DNA of 64,000 nucleotides, taken from the NCBI RefSeq assembly GCF_000003815.2, contig NC_049985.1:9896543-9960542 (forward strand). The letters are read 5' to 3'. The notes under the pieces were generated by a model. The model was not told the origin of the DNA, did not search any database, and saw only the letters and a program-made list of their open reading frames with translations. Made by a program: the position numbers and the translations under genes. Each line of letters opens with the position of its first letter. Positions within the stretch are counted from its first letter, which is position 1. The DNA is from Branchiostoma floridae (taxonomy: Eukaryota > Chordata > Leptocardii > Amphioxiformes > Branchiostomatidae). Of the stretch, positions 58,629-64,000 are shown piece by piece.

Positions 58629-61600
58629 GTTTAGTAGTGCACTGATGATAGGAGTAACCAGAGTGGCACCATCAGGGGTACCTTCAAATGAAAAATACAA
58701 CGTTACTTCTGAAAGAAATGTTTCTCTATCGAACGTTCGGCAAAAGTTATGTCAACATTTTCCTGAAATTGATGAAATGTCAGTCTGCTCCGGTTATACC
58801 TGTCAATTGTTGATGTAGACTTATTTCATGGTTGAATGAATCTGTTGAATGAGTGAGCATGGCTGTTGGTGGAGTGAGAGTGAAGATGATGATCCCTTCT
58901 TGTCTGTTGTACCTGTACCACGCACACGCACGCACACACACGCACGCACGCACACACATATCTTTGCAGGTCGAGACCTACCAGCTGCAGTCTCTCCTGC
59001 TGGAGTACGAAACCACACAACTTTGCTGTTATTGCAACCTCTGAGATGGACTCAACCACCTCCAGTTGCCATGCCAACAGATGAACGGATACTGGACTGC
59101 AGAGAAGACACCAGCTGAAGCTGACCACGCCTGCTCCTTCTGTCGTATATTACCTATTGAGGCACTAGTTAGTTGCTGAAAATCATGAGGGCGCAAGAAT
59201 ATCAATCTCCAAGCAGATGTTTGGCTTAGCCTTGACTTTCCACGTTGTCACTTAACTTTTACATCTTTCGATTTCTTATTTCCTCGGCTACCTCGCATTC
59301 TGATGAAGGGAGGGGAAAAGTTTACTCGAAAGGTATTCAAAATGAGAGGTAAAAGCTAAGGAAAACAGGCTGAAGCTATATTGAGTGTCTCGGAGATTGC
59401 ATGGACATTGTCAACTGAACGAACTGCGGACAAGATTTTAAGTGTGTTTTGACTCGCGAAACTGACCTCGATGTTTATTCTATCTCACGGGTCGATATGT
59501 GTCCTATGCGGAGGGACTGTCTGAAACACTCACAGTCATGTTCGATTGACGTTTAACGTTTTGGCTTACCTGCAAAAGAAATTTTTGTGTGGCAGGGGCC
59601 ATAGGTGACACCTGTACATACGACCAGTTAAAGGAAACGCGCCGTGGGGCATGACAGGGGCTGATGTAACGTCAGAACGTCATACAGTGTATTTAAAGCT
59701 ACATGGGGTTAATGTGTATGTACTTCAACCATGTCATAACGTTCAGTCTAAGCTTTTAAATTCAACAAAAGATCCTTTGATAATCTCAGCAACACCTCTT
59801 AGTTATGTCGTTATTTACCTAGTCGCCTGAAAGTGATTTATTGAACAAAAGCAAGTAACTCAACACTTAAGTTGTTCCAGTCGAACTTAAAGAAAATTCT
59901 TGAACAAGAAAGTTGGCCCTTTGCAGTATTGCCAGTCTGAAAGACAAGCTTTGTTTTGTTTTCAAAAGTTTGTTTGAATAGACAAGCATTCCTGCAATGC
60001 CGATGGATTGATGTGAAGACAAGCCAAACTCAACATTGCATGGTACGTTAAGATATAAAGGAATACACGTTTTGTGTCGAACTCTCCTTTGTCCTTTTTA
60101 TTTGCTTAGCTATATATAGGACATTGCAAAATCAATAGATATCAAAAGATATATTTATTTTCTTTCTAGTCGCATTGAAATGATCGTGTCTTTCTATTTT
60201 GAAATTAAAATACGACAGTTTTGGACAGAAAAATGAACAAAGGTGTTTGGAGACTGAAGTGCGTCTTTACAATGTCCCCAGCTTCGAATTTAGAAAGTCA
60301 ATTGGGTATGAACACCAATTCTTCAAACAACAAGTATGTTAGTGCGCTTCTTTTGTTGGCTACGGCCCCCAGTCAACTAGACGGTGATGGTGCTGGGACC
60401 TTCACTATACTTTTGGCAATGAAAGGAAGTTCAGTCGAGACGAACAGACGCCTGCAGACAAATATGTCACTTTCACCTGCGTCATGTGTTACTGTACTAA
60501 CACTAACGCTGATACCGACCGACGTACTTGGCACATGAGCACTGTCTACGACTATCGCACGTGAATAGTGGCCAATGGGAAACGTTATTGTCACACAACA
60601 ATTATTGACCCATGAGGAGTTATAAAAAAGGTGTGATACAGATCTATTACAGACAGCAACGTGTGACAGGAAATAATGGCGCCATGTAGACGTGAAAACC
60701 CGTAAAAGTTCGATATCATAGACAGGTACTAGGTATCTGTACCAGAAAGTCACTCTGCAAAGAGTGGCGACATAACCTCTAGGTTCCTTCCGGACGATAA
60801 AGTTAAAAATAGAATAAGACGCATATAGAAATTAATGTTTACCAGTGTACCTTTTGATGTACACATGTAAAGAATGCGCACAGTTACATGATCAGAGACG
60901 AAACAGCATAGCATGTTAAGATATCACACATGAGCATAGTTTTAGTAGAGGTGTAACAAGAAGATTGTGATCACTTGCAGATACTATGACTGGACTATCA
61001 CTGTGTTGAAATAATAGCAGGATGGGTCATAATTTGTTTATATTGGTCACATTTCCAAACCGGGGCCCGGCCGGGCAGCTTTCGGGAACGAAAAGTACGA
61101 TACCAAAACACCAAGCTACACAAGACGTAAAGAGAATAGTCGTTGGCAAAGTTGGTGTATATTTCTACGAAGACATTTTTATTGTTCGTTTCCACAAACA
61201 CTGCAACAGCCCGGCCGGGCCTGTTTGGAAATGTGACGTTAGCCTACTGGCATGTCCACCTGGGCCAATATAGACATAATGCTATCCAAAAGAGAAGTAG
61301 TGTTTTAACGATGTGAAATACACTATGCCGCCACATTTTCTATTATGTTAGATAAGTATGCTGATGTAGACAGTTTGTAGTTGTTAGTAATACGTGATAT
61401 CTGCCATACATTGTACCTGATGCAATCGTTGTGCAATAAACTTGACTTGACTTGTAACTGAGACATACGGGCGCGCCCTATTGTTCTATTCTTCGTGGTG
61501 CGCACGTGGGCTTTTGTGTCCTTGTCCGGATGAGACGTAATATTTGCTAATTTTTCAAACATTATGTATGATTAATGATGTGATAGAACACATGCCGTTT

Positions 61601-62313
61601 CTCTCATGTTATCATGCATGCGTTTCTGACAGCCATCATATTGCCATCGTTACAGTCCTAGTCGACTAGACGTTCCTTGATGAAAGGATGTTTACATTAG
61701 CTATGATAACAACATATGATATTTGGCGTATGAGAATATGGCATATGGTTAAGTACTCAGTGATTAGTACTCAGAACTCGAGAGGAAATATGATTACTTA
61801 AGTGTTCGATTTCATTCGTATTAAAACAATAATTCAAACATTCAGCATTAATCTGTCATGCAAAATTGATATTTTCAACAAAGTGTACACAAGCAATGCT
61901 TTACTTTATTTGGTGTCAGAAGGGGCCATTTAAAATCATATTCTGTACATTTTATTCAATGGCTAAAGGTGATCAAAGTTAAATGCGTTATCACCCATCA
62001 GAAATTAAATCTTTGGCGATTACTTTGGAATTTTAATTCTCCTTTACATGTGACAGTCGACGTGAATCAAACAGATAACAGGTTACTAAGCGTATTTGCA
62101 TTCTTTTAACTTTAAACTATTATCATATACTATTATAACGTCACCCCTGTTACTGTGTTGCTTCTGCCCTATGTACTTTATATTGGTCCCCCGCACAGAA
62201 CTTTGCACAGGAAACTTTGTACTTGAGTTCCGTCCACAGCGACAGAGGAACATATCGCCATATCGACCGTGAGGGAATCAGACTGTTCCAAATTTAGCTA
62301 ACAACTAAACGCG
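58629..62313. other. Kringle gene 3' region and intergenic sequence
   Basis: An alternating (CACGCA)n tract spans about 58920-58959. An in-phase candidate terminal exon is 58970-59118, low confidence. Between 59119 and 61020 I see no gene. An inverted repeat lies at 61046-61237 (ends GTCACATTTCCAAAC and GTTTGGAAATGTGAC, each next to CCCGGCCGGGC), with a further outer pair TATATTGG/CCAATATA at about 61039-61072 and 61265-61272. At 61434-61452, AATAAACTTGACTTGACTTG-like sequence resembles the tail of a retroposon, but its body is not recognisable to me. Confidence 0.5.
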
Positions 62314-63934
62314 ATGGAACTTTTGGCTACAGTGCTGTTTCTCCTGGTTCCCACAGCGCTGGCACAGGGTAAGTTAAGTTTTCTTTCGGACAGTTGTACG
62401 TGGTCACGTCTGTTGTTAGTAACGTCTCAGCAACCATATTACATTAACATATGGACGCCAGACAGAGTCGCCAAGAAAGGGTAAAAAGAGCAGATAGAGT
62501 TTCCTTACCTCCAAGTAGATCTTTTGTCTTTGGTTCGTTTTATACTTTATTTTGTAGTTGTCTTTTACATGTGTCTGTTTCATCGATTTGATGAAGACCG
62601 CTGTCAGAAACGGACCACCTCCAAAAACTTCCCAAACGAACAGGGGACGTACGAACCAAGGACGTTATAACGTCCTTGTACGAACTAACCAAAACCGGCA
62701 CATACTTTGGAAATCAGAATTTTTTTTTACGATGACACCGGTCTTCATCCGCAAACATTTATGTATCTTACTAAACAAAGAAACGGATTTGTCTAAAGCT
62801 GTGCGAGAACCATGTCAATCAATGTATTGATTACCGATAGACCAATCCGTATAACACAAATGTGAAAGTGACGGAGGTCTTTAATTTCGTTGTGCGTTTG
62901 ATATCTTGGAATAAGTGGAGCAACTCATAAGAGTATCATAGATACGCTCCAGTGTGAGTTGATCACACCAATCAGTCTCTTTGTGAGCATCATGAAATTT
63001 CCAAAAGTGTGATATACTACGAGAACATTTACCGATTATGTGATACCAATTAAATGGTGTAGAAGTGTAGATATATATAAAAAGTTCATAGAATTTATTT
63101 CCACACAGCAAAAATGTTTAAGAAGTCATACCGACATTTCATGCTCGACGAACTGTTGAGCTTCCAAGTTTATGATGAATATTTTCCCCAGGCCAGTGCA
63201 TGAACCTGTCCCCGCTGTGCGGCCAGAGTCCAGGCTGGCCCGACCCCGCCCTGTGTACCACCCACTACGTCAGCTCCAACTGTCAGGAGTTCTGCGGAGG
63301 GTGCTGTAAGTCATGATCCTCTCCTTATCTCCGCAGAGACGCCAAGGATAGCATCAAACATTGTTTAGGCATGGCGAGGAGGCAAATGAAAATGTTGCAC
63401 CATGTACCATTGAAAGAATGTTACATATGCATACCTAAGTTTTCTTCAAATTTTGATTGGCGTATGTTTTCCTCTCTTCAATTTGCCAGTTCTTGGTAAA
63501 CCTAACGTTCGTATTCGCCATTTGACCGGAGAGGATATATAACACAGAAAGGACAGTGTTTGTGAGTTGACCATGGTACCAAGAAACGACGCAAACCATT
63601 TGACGACAGAAAACATAACGTAGTTAGAGAAATTAAATGGACTTTCATAAGCTTGACTAGAATAAACTTATTTGCCACTGTATTGTCCCCGCCTTTTGTA
63701 TGTAAGGTTCTGTCCTAGTATGATATGATACAATCAGATTTGCATTGTAATTGATGTGTGGATCGAAGTAATTAGTAAACATGGCCTAAAACCTCATCCC
63801 CCGCCTAGCCTGTGACACGGACCCGCGCGGGCCATGCCAGAACGGCGGCACGAGAGGAGGGAACCCGGCCAATTACGGATCCTTCACCTGCGACTGTAAC
63901 TGTCCCGCACCATGGACGGGGGATCTGTGTGAAG
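62314..63934 (+). CDS. Secreted ShKT-like + EGF-like protein (5' three exons; continues off the right edge)
   Basis: Exons: 62314-62368, 63192-63305 and 63809-63934, joined in phase 1 each time and ending at a GT donor. Exon 1 is a textbook signal peptide (MELLATVLFLLVPTALAQG). Exon 2 encodes a cysteine-rich module, CMNLSPLC...LCTTHYVSSNCQEFCGGC, whose spacing resembles the ShKT (SXC) fold. Exon 3 encodes an EGF-like domain: CDTDPRGPCQNGGT, then GSFTCDCNCPAPWTGDLCE. One module per exon with phase-1 borders is typical of shuffled extracellular proteins. Function is unknown. A protease or lectin partner domain could lie beyond the window. Confidence 0.82.
62649..62686. mobile_element. Ultra-short palindromic insertion, copy 3, with 9-bp direct repeats
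   Basis: A perfect 20-bp palindrome AAGGACGTTATAACGTCCTT (62658-62677) lies between GTACGAACC (62649-62657) and GTACGAACT (62678-62686), 8 of 9 identical. It is in intron 1 of the ShKT/EGF gene. Confidence 0.8.
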
Positions 63935-64000
63935 GTCAGCATTTTTGTTTGTTTGTTTGTTTGTTTCGTGTACTCTCCTCCAGGCATAGCACACCAATTT
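63935..64000. repeat. (GTTT)n microsatellite at intron start
   Basis: About six TTTG/GTTT units (63943-63966) follow the exon-3 donor of the ShKT/EGF gene. The window ends within this intron. Confidence 0.85.

Noticed and set aside
58360-58818. Asn/His-rich 152-codon frame over the Thr-rich exon
   Set aside because: It is the shifted reading of the (ACAACG)-type repeat. The Thr/Ala frame fits the upstream exon phase and a mucin stalk.
61434-61452. Retroposon tail (repeated CTTGA after AATAAA)
   Set aside because: Only the tail-like end is visible. No promoter boxes, body or target duplication, so it is not called as an element.

Overview
This is a metazoan nuclear genomic window. Genes are split into many short exons with GT-AG introns, and the introns are full of short non-autonomous DNA transposons. 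Gene content and style fit an invertebrate deuterostome, and a lancelet (Branchiostoma) is my best guess. That guess comes from exon similarity to vertebrate orthologues, intron size and MITE density, not from a database search. One run of exactly 100 N (16246-16345) marks an unsized assembly gap.

Layout, left to right. (1) 294-4968, minus: the 5' six coding exons of an unrecognised coiled-coil/low-complexity protein that runs off the left edge. (2) 6881-7975: a 1.1-kb repeat with ~162-bp internal tandem units. (3) 9516-14441, plus: a complete 7-exon HHIP-like gene (sugar-dehydrogenase-type propeller only). (4) 16078-27093, minus: an SLC36/PAT proton-coupled amino-acid transporter broken by the gap, with an in-frame stop in its last exon. 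Its 4.3-kb intron 4 holds a 632-bp foldback element and a 3.4-kb relative of the repeat at 6881. (5) 27477-34857, plus: a complete 17-exon Rab escort protein (CHM/REP), divergent from the transporter across 383 bp. (6) 37925-42037, minus: a complete 4-exon V-ATPase proteolipid subunit c. (7) 42504-51393, plus: a complete 21-exon PWP2 (UTP-B, ribosome biogenesis), divergent from subunit c across 466 bp. (8) 51738-54206, minus: a complete 6-exon mitochondrial ribosomal protein L22, convergent with PWP2. (9) 55860 to about 58628, plus: a secreted or membrane-anchored kringle protein with a Thr-rich mucin-like exon. (10) 62314 to beyond the window, plus: a secreted ShKT-like + EGF-like protein.

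The genes form no pathway. Four are housekeeping (REP, V-ATPase c, PWP2, MRPL22), packed as divergent or convergent neighbours. For HHIP-like, REP, subunit c, PWP2 and MRPL22 the spliced coding lengths I assembled by hand are exact multiples of three, with matching phases at every junction.

Most unusual signals. (a) Three copies of a 19-22 bp near-palindrome with ends AAGGACGTTA / TAACGTCCTT are each flanked by 9-bp direct repeats, so they look like ultra-short insertions. (b) Two long repeats have conserved outer ends but copy-specific inverted tags that co-vary between left end and right hairpin. (c) A minisatellite made from the last kringle exon and its splice donor lays out a row of competing 5' splice sites, the first of them in frame. 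(d) There is a premature stop in the transporter's last membrane segment. (e) A 632-bp foldback element carries a promoter-like core.
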